DNA from: Rhodoplanes tepidamans
GTDB taxonomy: Bacteria > Pseudomonadota > Alphaproteobacteria > Rhizobiales > Xanthobacteraceae
Length of the DNA stretch: 64,000 nt
Direction: 5' to 3'
NCBI RefSeq assembly: GCF_030813915.1
Contig: NZ_JAUSUJ010000025.1
Span: forward strand, 48,858 to 112,857
Positions within the stretch are counted from its first letter, which is position 1, and every line of letters begins with the position of its first letter. This document shows positions 17,229 to 26,340 of the stretch, one piece after another. The position numbers were made by a program, and so were the translations under genes. Below the pieces are notes generated by a model. That model saw only the letters and a program-made list of their open reading frames with translations, was not told the origin of the DNA and did no database searches.

Positions 17229-18751
17229 GCGCGCCGTCCCTGTCCGCCGCATCCGGGGCGCCGTCCGAGGCGCCCGCCGACGAGCTTCCCATGGCGGGGC
17301 CGCCGCTCGACGCACCGGCGCTGGACGAGGCCGCGGTGCGCCGCATCGTGTTCGGCGTGCTGGTCGCCATGTTCCTGGCGGCCGTCAACCAGACCGTCGT
17401 CACCACGGCGCTGCCGACCATCGGCCGCGCGCTCGGCAACTTCGCCGACCTCACCTGGGTGGTGACCGCCTATCTGCTCGCCACCACGGTGGCGGCGCCG
17501 CTCTACGGCAAGCTCGCCGACGCCTGGGGCCGGCGCGTGATGCTGATGGCGGCCGTCGCCCTGTTCATGGCCGGTTCGACCGTCGCGGCGCTCGCCCCCG
17601 ACATGGCCACCCTGATCGCCGGGCGCGGCCTGCAGGGGATCGGCGGCGGCGGCATCTTCCCGCTCGCCCAGACGGTGATCTCCGACGTGGTGGCGCCGCG
17701 CGACCGCGGCCGGTACCAGGCCTATATCGGCGTGGTCTGGCTGGTCGCCGGCCTCGGCGGCCCGGTGATCGGCGGGGTGCTGGCCCAGCACGGCCACTGG
17801 TCGATGATCTTCTGGGCCAACCTGCCGCTCGGCGCCGTGGTGGCGCTGTCGAGCTGGCGGGCGCTCGCCCGGCTGCCGCAGTTGCACCGCCCGCACCGCA
17901 TCGACTGGCTCGGCGCCGCGCTGATGACGGTGGCGGCGATCGCCGCCCTGCTGGCGCTCGGCTGGGGCGGCACGCGGGTGCCGTGGCTGTCCGGCATCAT
18001 CGCGGGGCTCGCCGCCGTCGCGGTGCTGTTCGCCGCACTGTTCGCCTGGCGGCTCGCCACCGCGGCGGAGCCGTTCCTGTCGCCGGCGATCCTGAAGAAC
18101 CCGGTGGTGCGGCTCGGCACGCTGGCGAGCGCCAGCGCGGTGTCGACCCCGATGTCGATGACGGTGTTCCTGCCGCTCTACTACGAGACCGTGCACGGGC
18201 TCACGGCCGCCATGGCCGGCGTCGCACTGGTGCCGGTGGCGCTCGCCTCGGCGCCCGGATCGATGCTGTCGAGCCGGGCCATGACCGGACGCCGGGGCTA
18301 CAAGCGGATGCCGGCGATCGGGCTGGCGGCGGCCGTGGCGGCCGCCGTGGCGCTGGCGCTGCTGCCGGGAGCGCCGCTCGGCCTCGCCATGGCGCTGCTG
18401 TGCGTCGTCGCGTTCGGCACCGGCACGGCGATCCCGGTGTGCACGGTGTGCATCCAGAACGCCGTGGCGCCGCACCGGGTCGGCACCGCCACCGGGATGA
18501 TGAACTTCTCCCGCGCGCTGCTCAGCGCGCTGCTGGTGGCGGTGCTGGGCGCCATCCTGCTGGCCGGCTTCGGCGTGGTGCCGGAGCGCGGGGCGCGGGC
18601 GGCCGGCGTGCTGCTCCACGGGGCGGACGCGGCGGCCGTCTATCGCTGGCTGTTCGCCGCCTCGGCGGTGGCGATCGCCGGCGGCTTCGTCGCCTTCCTG
18701 CGCATGGAGGAGCGCCCGCTCGCCGGCCCCGGCCCGCGCGGCGAGCCGTGA
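17225..18751 (+). CDS. MFS multidrug exporter, DHA2 (EmrB/QacA) type
   Basis: 508 residues starting at the GTG that overlaps the ycgN stop. About 14 hydrophobic segments, as in the DHA2 family. Motif A is [13 protein letters not shown] near residue 98. Motif C-like glycine-rich stretches ([12 protein letters not shown]) lie near residue 175 and D1-like [17 protein letters not shown] near residue 53. It is an inner-membrane proton antiporter for drugs or toxic organics; the substrate is unknown. No TetR-type regulator or membrane-fusion partner is adjacent, which distinguishes it from emrAB operons. Confidence 0.88.
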   Translation: MSAPSLSAASGAPSEAPADELPMAGPPLDAPALDEAAVRRIVFGVLVAMFLAAVNQTVVTTALPTIGRALGNFADLTWVVTAYLLATTVAAPLYGKLADAWGRRVMLMAAVALFMAGSTVAALAPDMATLIAGRGLQGIGGGGIFPLAQTVISDVVAPRDRGRYQAYIGVVWLVAGLGGPVIGGVLAQHGHWSMIFWANLPLGAVVALSSWRALARLPQLHRPHRIDWLGAALMTVAAIAALLALGWGGTRVPWLSGIIAGLAAVAVLFAALFAWRLATAAEPFLSPAILKNPVVRLGTLASASAVSTPMSMTVFLPLYYETVHGLTAAMAGVALVPVALASAPGSMLSSRAMTGRRGYKRMPAIGLAAAVAAAVALALLPGAPLGLAMALLCVVAFGTGTAIPVCTVCIQNAVAPHRVGTATGMMNFSRALLSALLVAVLGAILLAGFGVVPERGARAAGVLLHGADAAAVYRWLFAASAVAIAGGFVAFLRMEERPLAGPGPRGEP

Positions 18752-18788
18752 TCCGGGGGCCGGGTCCGCGGCGTCGCCGCACTCGGTA

Positions 18789-20003
18789 TCAGCCGGCGGA
18801 GGGCGGGCGGGTGGCCGGGAGCTCCTGGCGGGGCAGCAGCCGGGCGAACCGCTTCGGCTCCATCGGGCGGGCGAAGACGAAGCCCTGGACGCCGTCGAAG
18901 CCGAGCGCCCGCACGGCGGCGAGATCCTCCTCGGTCTCGACGCCCTCGGCGACGGTCGGCACGCCGACGCGCCGCGCCTGCTCGATCAGCGCCTCGCACA
19001 CGGCCCGCTTCGCCGGATCCCGCGCGCAGCCGGCGACGACGCCGGCGTCCGCCTTGATCTCGACGAAGGGGAAATGCCGCAGCGTCGCGAGCGGCGTCCA
19101 TCCGGGCCCGGCATCGTCGATCGAGACGCCGACATTGCAGAAGCGCAGCTCGCGGGCGACCGCGACGGCGGCGTCCAGCTCGGCGACGATGGCGCGGCAG
19201 TCGATCTCGACGGTGAGGCCGTTGAACAGCGGGTGATCCGGCAGCGTCCGCCACAGGCCGCGCACGAAGTCCTCCTCGCGCAGGACCGCGAGCGGCACGT
19301 TGACGGCGAGGTCGACCGGGGTGCCGCGGCGGGCGAAGCCGAGCCAGTCGGCGACCGCCCGGCGCACCACGAAGTCGGAGACGGCCCGCCACGGCAGGTC
19401 GGCGCCGGTCGGCAGGAAGCGCGCCGGCTCGATCACGCCCCACACCGGATGGCGCAGCCGCAGCAGCGCCTCGGCGCGGCGGATCCGGCGGGTCGCGAGG
19501 TCGACCTCGGGCTGGTACCACAGCTCCAGCCAGTCGCTGGCGAGCGCCTCCTCGACGTCGACCGGCGCCTGCAGGGTGGCGCGGCGCGGCGCCAGATGGG
19601 CGACCCGCGCGGCGAGATCGGCCATCCGGAACGGCGTGCCGAGCGGCCGCAGCACCGCCAGGCCGAGCGCCTCGGCGAGCTCCTGCGCCGCGACCAGCGC
19701 CGGGGCGGCCGCCGGCCCGAGCAGCAGCACGCTGGCCTCCGGGCTCGCGGCCGCGAGCAGCCGCAGCCGCTCGGCCGTGGCGAGCCCCTCCGGCAGCGGC
19801 AGCACGACCAGGTCGAGCGGCGCCGCCGCGGCCGCGGCCGCGACGGCCTCCGCATCGGCGCAGGCATGCACCACGAAGCCGAGCTCGGTCAGCGAGTCGG
19901 CCAGGAAGGCGCGCAGATGCGCCCGCTCGGTGACGACGCAGGCATGCGGCGTGATCCGGCGCCGGCCGAAACGGGGAAACGCGATGGGGGTGTCGTCGCT
20001 CAT
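18789..20003 (-). CDS. EAL-domain protein with a degenerate receiver domain
   Basis: 404 residues from the ATG at 20003. Residues 15-130 have the alternating strand/helix pattern of a response-regulator receiver, but the phospho-acceptor position reads LVVLPLP instead of an Asp and the C-terminal Lys is missing (RPLGTPF), so it cannot be phosphorylated in the normal way. Residues about 150-390 are an EAL domain: EALLRLRHP, NVPLAV, VEID, DDAGPGW (usually DDFGTGYS), EIKAD, AEGVET and QGFVFARP. Most metal ligands are kept, so c-di-GMP hydrolysis is possible, but loop 6 is atypical. The region is Ala-rich and there is no membrane segment. Confidence 0.82.
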   Translation of the reverse strand: MSDDTPIAFPRFGRRRITPHACVVTERAHLRAFLADSLTELGFVVHACADAEAVAAAAAAAPLDLVVLPLPEGLATAERLRLLAAASPEASVLLLGPAAAPALVAAQELAEALGLAVLRPLGTPFRMADLAARVAHLAPRRATLQAPVDVEEALASDWLELWYQPEVDLATRRIRRAEALLRLRHPVWGVIEPARFLPTGADLPWRAVSDFVVRRAVADWLGFARRGTPVDLAVNVPLAVLREEDFVRGLWRTLPDHPLFNGLTVEIDCRAIVAELDAAVAVARELRFCNVGVSIDDAGPGWTPLATLRHFPFVEIKADAGVVAGCARDPAKRAVCEALIEQARRVGVPTVAEGVETEEDLAAVRALGFDGVQGFVFARPMEPKRFARLLPRQELPATRPPSAG

Positions 20004-20096
20004 TCCGGGTCCTGTCCGATCCGTGCCGGAGCCGGAACGTTCTCCTCGTGAAACGCATGGGGCAGGGCGGTTCTCCCCTGCCACCACGGTATGTTG

Positions 20097-20126
20097 ATCG
20101 GCGATGTTGAGTGAACATTGGCCGAT
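20097..20126. promoter_or_regulatory. Nested inverted repeat upstream of the EAL gene
   Basis: ATCGGC and GCCGAT flank an inner TGTT-GAGTG-AACA pair, giving a 30-bp imperfect dyad. It lies about 95 nt upstream of the EAL-protein start. It could be an operator; no regulator is identified. Confidence 0.35.
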
Positions 20127-20634
20127 TTCATTCGATCCGAGCGAAAAATCGCTGGCGTCTTTTCATCGAACTGTCCGCAACCGGACGGGCCGCCGCCGTC
20201 GCGCCGGCGCGCGCCGCCGCCGTCCGTCACCGAAGTCGCCACGCTGCCGGAGGGATTCTGTCGTCGTTCCATTCGGCTAGGCGAAACGGACCGGATTCGG
20301 CGCCGGCGGGTGCGACCGGACCTGTCCGGTTCCGCGATACCGTCGCTCGATGCACGGTAAGGTAGCGCAGCGCGCCCGGGACGTGCCGAAATATTTTTGC
20401 AGCCGGACCGGCCCGCCGGATCGCGCCTGTGGACGCTCGCTCGTGACTCCCAAGCTGTGGAGACACCGCACAAAAGCCGGCGCAGCCGCCCCGCCGAAAG
20501 GCGCCGCCTGTGGCCGCATGGTTCGAGACGCGCTCCTGCGGAGCGCTCCTCACCATGAGGAGGACGTCAGGACTTCGCTGCCCGGCCTGACCGACGCAGC
20601 GGTCTCATACGGCATCCGGCTGATTCACTCGGTG

Positions 20635-20737
20635 GTCATTCCGGGGCGGCGCGAAGCGCCGAACCCGGAATCCAGCGGCGAATTCGGAGTCTGCCGCTGG
20701 ATTCCGGGTTCGCGGCTGCGCCGCGCCCCGGAATGAC
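20635..20737. repeat. Palindromic repeat, family A (copy 4)
   Basis: GTCATTCCGGGGCGGCG and CGCCGCGCCCCGGAATGAC form the outer arms, with the usual inner pair. It sits just beyond the 3' end of the MmeI-type gene. Confidence 0.9.
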
Positions 20738-20763
20738 GGCGAACTGATCACCCGGAAACAGTA

Positions 20764-23700
20764 TCACGCCTCCTCGTCGTCCTCCTCCTCGGAGGCGGGC
20801 GGTGCGGCGGTGCCGGCCGAGGCGCGGGAGAGGTTGAGCTCCAGGAGCTTCGCCAGCGCGTCCTCGTCCGAGATGTCGGCCGGCCAGCCATAGGCGGCGG
20901 CGACGGCGGCATCGAGGTCGCGATGCGCGTCCGAAAGCCACTGCGGCCGCTCGTTGTAGAGATTGGTCAGCGTGCGCTTCTTCAGGATCACGGCCGCCTG
21001 CGCGTCCTTCGGCAGGATGCGGTCGGGATAGAGGGGCTTTGCACCGGCGGCGCGCTGCTCCGCGGTCGGAAAGACCTCGGGCTCGATCCTGATCAGGTCC
21101 GGCGGGTTGAGCCACGCGCTTCTCAGATCGTCGAGCCTTTTGGCCGCCGCCGCGATGGCGACGGCCCGCGGGTCGTCGGCGTATTTTTCCGCCGGGATGT
21201 TCGGCGTCAGGCCCGCAGGGAACGGGAAGGTCTCGAACGTGGTGGTCGGCGTGTAGCGGGGATCGTTGCCGACCCCGAGCCAGGTGCACAGCCGCAGCGA
21301 CCACGCCTCGTGAAAGCGCGAATGCAGAATGCCGAACGTGGTGTCGTCGTCGCGGGCGATCGCTGCTGTGGCGGAGTCTGGAATAATGCTGGGGTGAGCC
21401 CAAACAAACACACGGTGCTTTGCCACTCTCGGGGTGATGATAAATCGGCTTACTTCAGATAGTGCTGTCCGGAGGTCTTCCCCGGACCTACCCGGACGCC
21501 ACCACAGGGATCGGCGCTGCCGATCCCTGTTCTGTTCTCGGATTGGCTTCAGGACCGTTCGGAGGAATTCAAACGGAGCTTGATAGAGTGATGCCGCTTC
21601 TTCATCGAGTTCCTTAAAATCGATTAGCCACTTGTCAGGGTTTATTCTCACGATGGCCGATGCATTCATCCAAGGGTGTACGACATCGGTATTCGATCGC
21701 CCGTTTGGATTGAGCGGCGCAGAAATAAGCTCTCTCGCAAATTCACCCGATATGTCGATCGGTCCATCTTTCTGGCGGCCAATAAATGCGGTGTTCAGAT
21801 TTTCAACGAGGCGTTCAGCTTTCGTAACATCAGTTAAACCTGTCGAAAGGTCAGGGTTCATCGAATCGACTGCGTTTCCGTTCAACTGAACGCCGTCTTC
21901 CCCGACGCCAAAGCAGACCAGCGATACACGAACTGCCGCGCCATCGATCACCCAAGGCTCGTCGCTCCACGCTTCGAAGATGCGGCTTTCGGCGGCGATC
22001 TGATCGAGCACCCGACGATTGGCGCCGCCGCGAATGGAGTTCGTCGCGACCAATCCGACCCGTTTGGACCGTCCGGCGACGATCGCTTTCATCGCCTTCT
22101 CGAACCAGTAGGTGACGAGATCGGCTTCACGCGGCACCCGCCCATCGTAGACCGTGAACAGACGATCGACGGCGTCGTCCCCGAGCCCGGTCCGCATCAG
22201 CTTCCCGCCCAGGAACGGCGGGTTGCCGACGATGAACTCGGCGGCCGGCCATTCGGCCTCGACGTACGCGGCCCCTCCGTCGTCATGGCTGGGCTCGTCC
22301 CGGCCATCCACGCCTTGATGTGTGGACGCTCCGGACGACGTGGACCCCCGGGACGAGCCCGGGGGTGACGGAGACTGGGGCGAAGCCGGTGCGACCCGGG
22401 TGATCAGCGCGTCGCGGCACTCGATGGTGTCGAGGGTGCGGAGAATCGGCTCGGGGCGGGCATAGATGCCGTTGCGGATGCCCCACTGGATGTCGCCGAT
22501 CCAGATGGTCGTGCGGGCCAGCTCGGCGGCGAGCGGGTTGATCTCGAGGCCGCGCACGATCTCGGGGCCGACCGCCGGGGTGCGCGGCGAGAGGCCGAGC
22601 GCCTCGCATTCGAGATTGGCCCGCAGCTCGAGGTCCTTCACGGCCTGCAGGGCGAGATAGAGGAAGTTTCCCGAGCCGCAGGCGGGATCGAGGATCGACA
22701 CGGTGCGCAGCCGTTCGAGGTGGCGCGAGCGCACCTCCTCGGCAGCCTCTACCGGGCTCATCGCGCGGCCGGTCCTGGCCCGCTTCGGCGGCTTCTGCTT
22801 TTTCGTGAGCAGCGCCTCGATCTCGGCGCGCGCCGCCTCCCACTCCTTCGCCAGCGGCCGCACGATCACGGGATCGACGATCATCATGATCTTCTCGGCG
22901 TCGGTGTAGTGGGCGCCGATCTGGCCGCGCTTCTCCGGATCGAGGAAGCGCTCGAACAGGGTGCCGAAGATGATCGGGTCGATCTGGCTCCAGTCGAGGC
23001 TCGCGGCGTCGAGCAGGAGCCCGCAGTCGCCAGCATCGAGGGGGAGGGCGCGGCGCCCGTCGAACAGGCCGCCGTTGAAATACGCGATCTCCGTGAGGTC
23101 GTAGTCGCCGCCCTTCTCCATCGCGGCGAACAGCCCGTCGAAATAGCGCTTCGCGTTCTCGGGGCGCTGGGCGGCGCGCTTGAGGAGTTTTGGAAAGAAC
23201 TCGTTGGGCAGCAGCTTCACGCTGTGGGCGAAGAAGCAGAAGACGAGCTGGTTGACGAAATGCGCGATCTCCTCGGGCGTGCCGCGGCCCTGCAGGCGCA
23301 GCGCGATGGTGGAGAACTTGTCGGCCGCCTCCTTGGTGACGGCGGCGCGCGTGCGGGTCGGCCGCAGCTTGTGCGGCTCGAAGAAGACGGCGCGCAGGAT
23401 CTCGAGATTCTTCGGCTCGTCGAGATCGTCGAGCGAGAGCTCGTAGGTCTTGGGCACCGCGTTGGTCCAGGCGGTGCGGATCAGGAAGCGGTCGGTGTCG
23501 CAGGCGACCTGCAGGGGCGGGTTCTCCAGCGCCGCCGCGTAGCGCACGAGCTGGGCCAGCGCGTCGTCCAGGTTGCGCTTCTTCTTCTTGTACTCCCAGG
23601 CGAAGAATCCCTTCTTCCAGACGTCCGCGAAGCCGTCGCCGCCGCCCGTCTTGGTGACGCCCTTCTCGAACGCGAACCACTCGCCGGCCGGATCCGCCGT

Positions 23701-23814
23701 CACCGGGTCGTCGTGGCCCAGCATGGCGCAGAGGTCGAGAAAGTGGGTCTGGGCCGCCGCCTTCTCGGTGAGGGCGACGGGCTTCCATTTCCTGATGAAT
23801 TGCTGCGGGGTCAT
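20764..23814 (-). CDS. MmeI-type (Type IIL/IIG) single-chain restriction-modification enzyme
   Basis: 1016 residues. The N-terminal nuclease has D64 in GFADVW and E74-Y-K76 in FAWEYK, the D-ExK arrangement of MmeI. A helical spacer follows to about residue 300. The N6-adenine methylase has motif I DPACGSGNFLY near residue 370 and motif IV NPPFLGGKL near residue 525. The target-recognition domain is near 680-900 (HPWMNASAIVRINP, FIITPRVAKHR, FHEAWSLRLCTWLGVG). MmeI enzymes cut at a fixed distance from their site and methylate one strand for self-protection. Two oddities: a palindromic repeat contributes about 31 residues between motifs I and IV, and the recognition region is low in GC. No separate specificity or helicase gene is present. 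Confidence 0.88.
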   Translation of the reverse strand: MTPQQFIRKWKPVALTEKAAAQTHFLDLCAMLGHDDPVTADPAGEWFAFEKGVTKTGGGDGFADVWKKGFFAWEYKKKKRNLDDALAQLVRYAAALENPPLQVACDTDRFLIRTAWTNAVPKTYELSLDDLDEPKNLEILRAVFFEPHKLRPTRTRAAVTKEAADKFSTIALRLQGRGTPEEIAHFVNQLVFCFFAHSVKLLPNEFFPKLLKRAAQRPENAKRYFDGLFAAMEKGGDYDLTEIAYFNGGLFDGRRALPLDAGDCGLLLDAASLDWSQIDPIIFGTLFERFLDPEKRGQIGAHYTDAEKIMMIVDPVIVRPLAKEWEAARAEIEALLTKKQKPPKRARTGRAMSPVEAAEEVRSRHLERLRTVSILDPACGSGNFLYLALQAVKDLELRANLECEALGLSPRTPAVGPEIVRGLEINPLAAELARTTIWIGDIQWGIRNGIYARPEPILRTLDTIECRDALITRVAPASPQSPSPPGSSRGSTSSGASTHQGVDGRDEPSHDDGGAAYVEAEWPAAEFIVGNPPFLGGKLMRTGLGDDAVDRLFTVYDGRVPREADLVTYWFEKAMKAIVAGRSKRVGLVATNSIRGGANRRVLDQIAAESRIFEAWSDEPWVIDGAAVRVSLVCFGVGEDGVQLNGNAVDSMNPDLSTGLTDVTKAERLVENLNTAFIGRQKDGPIDISGEFARELISAPLNPNGRSNTDVVHPWMNASAIVRINPDKWLIDFKELDEEAASLYQAPFEFLRTVLKPIREQNRDRQRRSLWWRPGRSGEDLRTALSEVSRFIITPRVAKHRVFVWAHPSIIPDSATAAIARDDDTTFGILHSRFHEAWSLRLCTWLGVGNDPRYTPTTTFETFPFPAGLTPNIPAEKYADDPRAVAIAAAAKRLDDLRSAWLNPPDLIRIEPEVFPTAEQRAAGAKPLYPDRILPKDAQAAVILKKRTLTNLYNERPQWLSDAHRDLDAAVAAAYGWPADISDEDALAKLLELNLSRASAGTAAPPASEEEDDEEA
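22281..22370. repeat. Palindromic repeat, family E, inserted in frame in the MmeI-type gene
   Basis: CGTCATGG at the left and GGGTGACG at the right bound a palindrome whose inner arms GGGCTCGTCCCGG and CCGGGACGAGCCC are exact complements. It encodes roughly residues 482-512 of the protein, a Ser/Gly/Pro-rich stretch, between methylase motifs I and IV. It resembles the intergenic repeats at 48826 and 50602. Confidence 0.8.
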
Positions 23815-24118
23815 GGCGCAGCACCTAACAGGGATTCGACCGGGGCGGAACGGCGGATCGGGCCGGCGGGACTCCGCAGAGGATAATCATCCTTCAATCG
23901 GAAAATAGTCCTTGACAGCGTGACGCTGCTCCGGTAGCGTTTGGGCACGGTCGAGACTTGCGTCCGGGCCGGGATGGTGCGGCGCCCCGGAACAGGCGGC
24001 GCGGCATCGCGTTGGTCCGGCAGCGGCGCGACCCCCGTCGCCGCTCCGGTCCTCCGCCTCGCCCCCGGGGCGGAGGGCCGCCCCGCAGTGCACGACCGGA
24101 CCCTGGACGAGCTGGCGA
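23815..24118. other. Gene-free divergent region with a promoter-like element
   Basis: No credible gene. TTGACA (23912-23917) and TAGCGT (23935-23940), 17 bp apart, could form a plus-strand sigma70-type promoter for the small membrane protein at 24119 and the portal gene. The near-palindrome GGATAATCATCC at 23881-23892 lies upstream of the MmeI-type gene. Confidence 0.4.
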
Positions 24119-24274
24119 ATGGCGCGACCGACCGACGAGACCCCGATCACCAAGTCGGCCCCCGAGGCGCGGCAGGGCACCACCGGCCACAACGTCCGCT
24201 GGGTGCTGGGCTTCGGCGTCGGCGGCGCCGTCGTCGCGCTGGCGATCGTCTATCTGTGGTTCTTCTCGGCCTAG
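24119..24274 (+). CDS. Small single-span membrane protein upstream of the portal gene
   Basis: 51 residues: a polar N-terminus of about 24 residues (TPITKSAPEARQGTTGHNVR), then one membrane span (WVLGFGVGGAVVALAIVYLW). The GTTGHNVR-plus-span pattern is familiar from small hypothetical proteins of Hyphomicrobiales. Function unknown. It is 142 nt upstream of the portal gene on the same strand and may or may not belong to the phage cluster. Confidence 0.6.
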   Translation: MARPTDETPITKSAPEARQGTTGHNVRWVLGFGVGGAVVALAIVYLWFFSA

Positions 24275-24416
24275 GCCGGCCGACGACAACTCGACCGATC
24301 GAGAACTCGTGTCCCGGACATGGCGCGGTGCGCCGCGCCGGGACACAGGGCCGTGGAGCCGACCGGCGGCGGTGCCGCCGCAGTGCGGCGCGCGTCGCCA
24401 TCGAGAGAGCACCCTC

Positions 24417-25628
24417 ATGCGAAATCCTCTGACGCGCCTGTGGCGCGGGCCCCTGCGCGCGCCCGCCGAGCCTGCGCCGGCCGAGCAGAAGAGCTCGCGC
24501 ACCGCCCGGCTGATCCGGCTGGAGCCGGGCGGCACCGCGCGGTGGACGCCGCGCGACTACGCGGCGCTCGCCCGCGAGGGCTTCGTGAGGAACGCGGTCG
24601 TCCACCGCGCCGTGAAGCTGGTGGCCGAGAACGTCGCGGCGCTGACCTTCCTGGCCTACGAGGGCGACGCGCTGCACGAGCGCCATCCGCTCACCGATCT
24701 TCTGGCGCGGCCCAATCCACGCCAGGACGGCGCAGCGCTGCTGGAGGCGCTGACCGCGCATCTGATGATCTCCGGCAACGGCTATCTGGAGCTGGTGTCG
24801 CTGGACGGCACGCCGCGCGAAATCTTCGCGCTGCGGCCGGACCGCATGCGCGTGGTGCCGGGGCCGGACGGCTGGGCGCAGGCCTACGACTACACGGTGG
24901 CGGGCCGCACGGTGCGCTTCGCGCAGGCGGGCGCGCCGCCGCCGATCCTGCATCTCGTGCTGTTCAATCCGCTCGACGACCATTACGGGCTCGGCGCGCT
25001 GGAGGCGGCCGCCGTCGCGGTCGACACCCACAACGCCGCGGCGCGCTGGAACAAGGCGCTGCTCGACAACGCGGCGCGGCCCTCCGGTGCGCTGGTCTAC
25101 GCGGCGCCCGACGGCGCCATCCTGGCGGACGACCAGTACGAGCGGCTCAAGCGCGAGCTGGAGGCGAGCTACCAGGGCGCCGCCAATGCCGGCCGGCCGC
25201 TGCTGCTCGAAGGCGGCCTCGACTGGAAGGCGATGTCGCTGACCCCGAAGGACATGGACTTCCTGGAGGCGAAGAACAGCGCCGCGCGGGAGATCGCGCT
25301 CGCCTTCGGAGTGCCGCCGATGCTGCTCGGCATCCCGGGCGACAACACCTATGCGAACTATCAGGAGGCGAACCGCGCCTTCTGGCGCCACACCGTGCTG
25401 CCGCTCGGCGCCCGCATCGGCAGCGCGCTGGCGCAGTGGCTGGCGCCCGCCTTCGGCGCGGCCGACGGACGGAGCCTGCGGCTCGACATCGACACCGACC
25501 GGGTCGACGCGCTCGCCGGCGACCGCGCCGCGCTGTGGGAGCGCGTCACCGCCGCCCCGTTCCTCACCGTCAACGAGAAGCGCGCCATGGTCGGCTTCGG
25601 CCCGATCGCCGGCGGCGACGGGGTGTGA
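24417..25628 (+). CDS. GTA/HK97-family portal protein
   Basis: 403 residues. It matches the HK97-type portal family as found in gene transfer agents (RcGTA g3): AVVHRAVKLVAENVAALTF near residue 60, HPLTDLLARPNP near 90, GNGYLELV near 118, FGVPPMLLGIPGDNTYANYQEANRAFWR near 300. The portal forms the dodecameric DNA-entry ring of the head. The coding frame is intact and of usual length. The terminase, normally directly upstream, is 10 kb downstream here. Confidence 0.92.
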   Translation: MRNPLTRLWRGPLRAPAEPAPAEQKSSRTARLIRLEPGGTARWTPRDYAALAREGFVRNAVVHRAVKLVAENVAALTFLAYEGDALHERHPLTDLLARPNPRQDGAALLEALTAHLMISGNGYLELVSLDGTPREIFALRPDRMRVVPGPDGWAQAYDYTVAGRTVRFAQAGAPPPILHLVLFNPLDDHYGLGALEAAAVAVDTHNAAARWNKALLDNAARPSGALVYAAPDGAILADDQYERLKRELEASYQGAANAGRPLLLEGGLDWKAMSLTPKDMDFLEAKNSAAREIALAFGVPPMLLGIPGDNTYANYQEANRAFWRHTVLPLGARIGSALAQWLAPAFGAADGRSLRLDIDTDRVDALAGDRAALWERVTAAPFLTVNEKRAMVGFGPIAGGDGV

Positions 25629-25670
25629 TCATGCCGGTCCGAAGTCTCTCCTTCGTCGTGCTCCGCGCAG

Positions 25671-25733
25671 GCGGAGCGCCCAGTACGCCGCAGCGGGTCG
25701 GGTCGATCTCGAACGCCGGTGGACACTGGATCG
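25671..25733. repeat. Dispersed repeat, family F (copy 1)
   Basis: Begins CGGAGCGCCCAGTACGCCG and ends GGTGGACACTGGATCG. The element at 43583-43649 carries the same sequence in the opposite orientation with moderate divergence. Confidence 0.7.
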
Positions 25734-25750
25734 TCCGCCTTCGCGAGGGC

Positions 25751-25875
25751 TTGCATAATTCGTCATTCCGGGGCGCGCCGAAGGCACGAACCCGGAATCC
25801 AGCTCCGAACTCGGCATTCTGGGCTGGATTCCGGGTCCGACGCTCCGCGTCGTCCCGGAATGACGAATTATGCAA
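25751..25875. repeat. Palindromic repeat, family A (copy 5, extended arms)
   Basis: The outer arms extend beyond the family norm: TTGCATAATTCGTCATTCCG pairs exactly with its complement at the right end. The inner pair CCCGGAATCCAGC / GCTGGATTCCGGG is present. Confidence 0.9.
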
Positions 25876-25967
25876 AGCCCTCGCCGTCGCGGACGATGAC
25901 CATCGATAGGCTGTCGGCAAGCCCGTCTCGGCCGCCGGTCCGACGAATGCGACTGTCCCGAATCCCC

Positions 25968-26156
25968 ATGACCGATCTCGTCGACACCTTCACCCAGCGG
26001 GGCGATCTCGCGCATCTGGCGCTGTTCCTGTGGGCGTCGTCGTCGAGCCTGCTGGCCGTCCAGGCGTTGCGGGCGCTGGCGGCGTCGTCGCGCCGGTTCG
26101 ACGACTTCGTCGCGGCGCTGTCCCGGTTCAACGACAATCTCCGGAGGCGATCCTGA
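25968..26156 (+). CDS. Small membrane protein of the GTA-like cluster
   Basis: 62 residues. One hydrophobic segment (LALFLWASSSSLLAVQALRALAA) is followed by a basic tail. It overlaps the next small gene by TGATG. The position between portal and prohead protease is where GTA clusters carry a small poorly conserved gene (g3.5 position). Function unknown. Confidence 0.6.
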   Translation: MTDLVDTFTQRGDLAHLALFLWASSSSLLAVQALRALAASSRRFDDFVAALSRFNDNLRRRS

Positions 26157-26326
26157 TGGACACGCTGCATGCCGTGCTGCGCAGCCTGCGCGGCGAGACC
26201 AAGGCGCGGCCCGATCACGTCGCGGTGTTCCGCGAGTTCTTCGATCATCTCGACCGCATCGGCCGGCGCGACCCGGGCGAGCCGCAGAAGCGCGTGCGCA
26301 CCCGGCGCCGGCGCGCGGCGAAGTGA
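26156..26326 (+). CDS. Small basic protein of the GTA-like cluster
   Basis: 56 residues, starting on the ATG that overlaps the previous stop. It has an amphipathic helix (VAVFREFFDHLDRIGRR) and an Arg/Lys-rich C-terminus (RVRTRRRRAAK). No family recognised. The translational coupling to the preceding gene supports it being real. Confidence 0.55.
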   Translation: MDTLHAVLRSLRGETKARPDHVAVFREFFDHLDRIGRRDPGEPQKRVRTRRRRAAK

Positions 26327-26340
26327 GAAAGACCGCCGGC

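Larger units (their letters stand above)
20004..20763. other. Long gene-free region with an inverted repeat and a family A repeat
   Basis: About 760 bp with no credible gene; the short frames here lack ribosome-binding sites and recognisable content. It holds the palindrome at 20097-20126 and the family A repeat at 20635-20737. Part of it is less GC-rich than the flanks (AAAAATCG, AAATATTTTTGC), as expected for a promoter region. Confidence 0.6.
25629..25967. other. Gap filled with two dispersed repeats between the portal gene and the next small phage gene
   Basis: No gene. It contains a family F element (25671-25733) and a family A palindrome with extended arms (25751-25875). In contiguous GTA clusters this interval is usually only a few tens of bases. 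Confidence 0.7.

Noticed and set aside
20111..20556. Short overlapping frames of 60-110 codons on both strands
   Set aside because: No ribosome-binding sites, no recognisable domains, and mutually overlapping; treated as non-coding.
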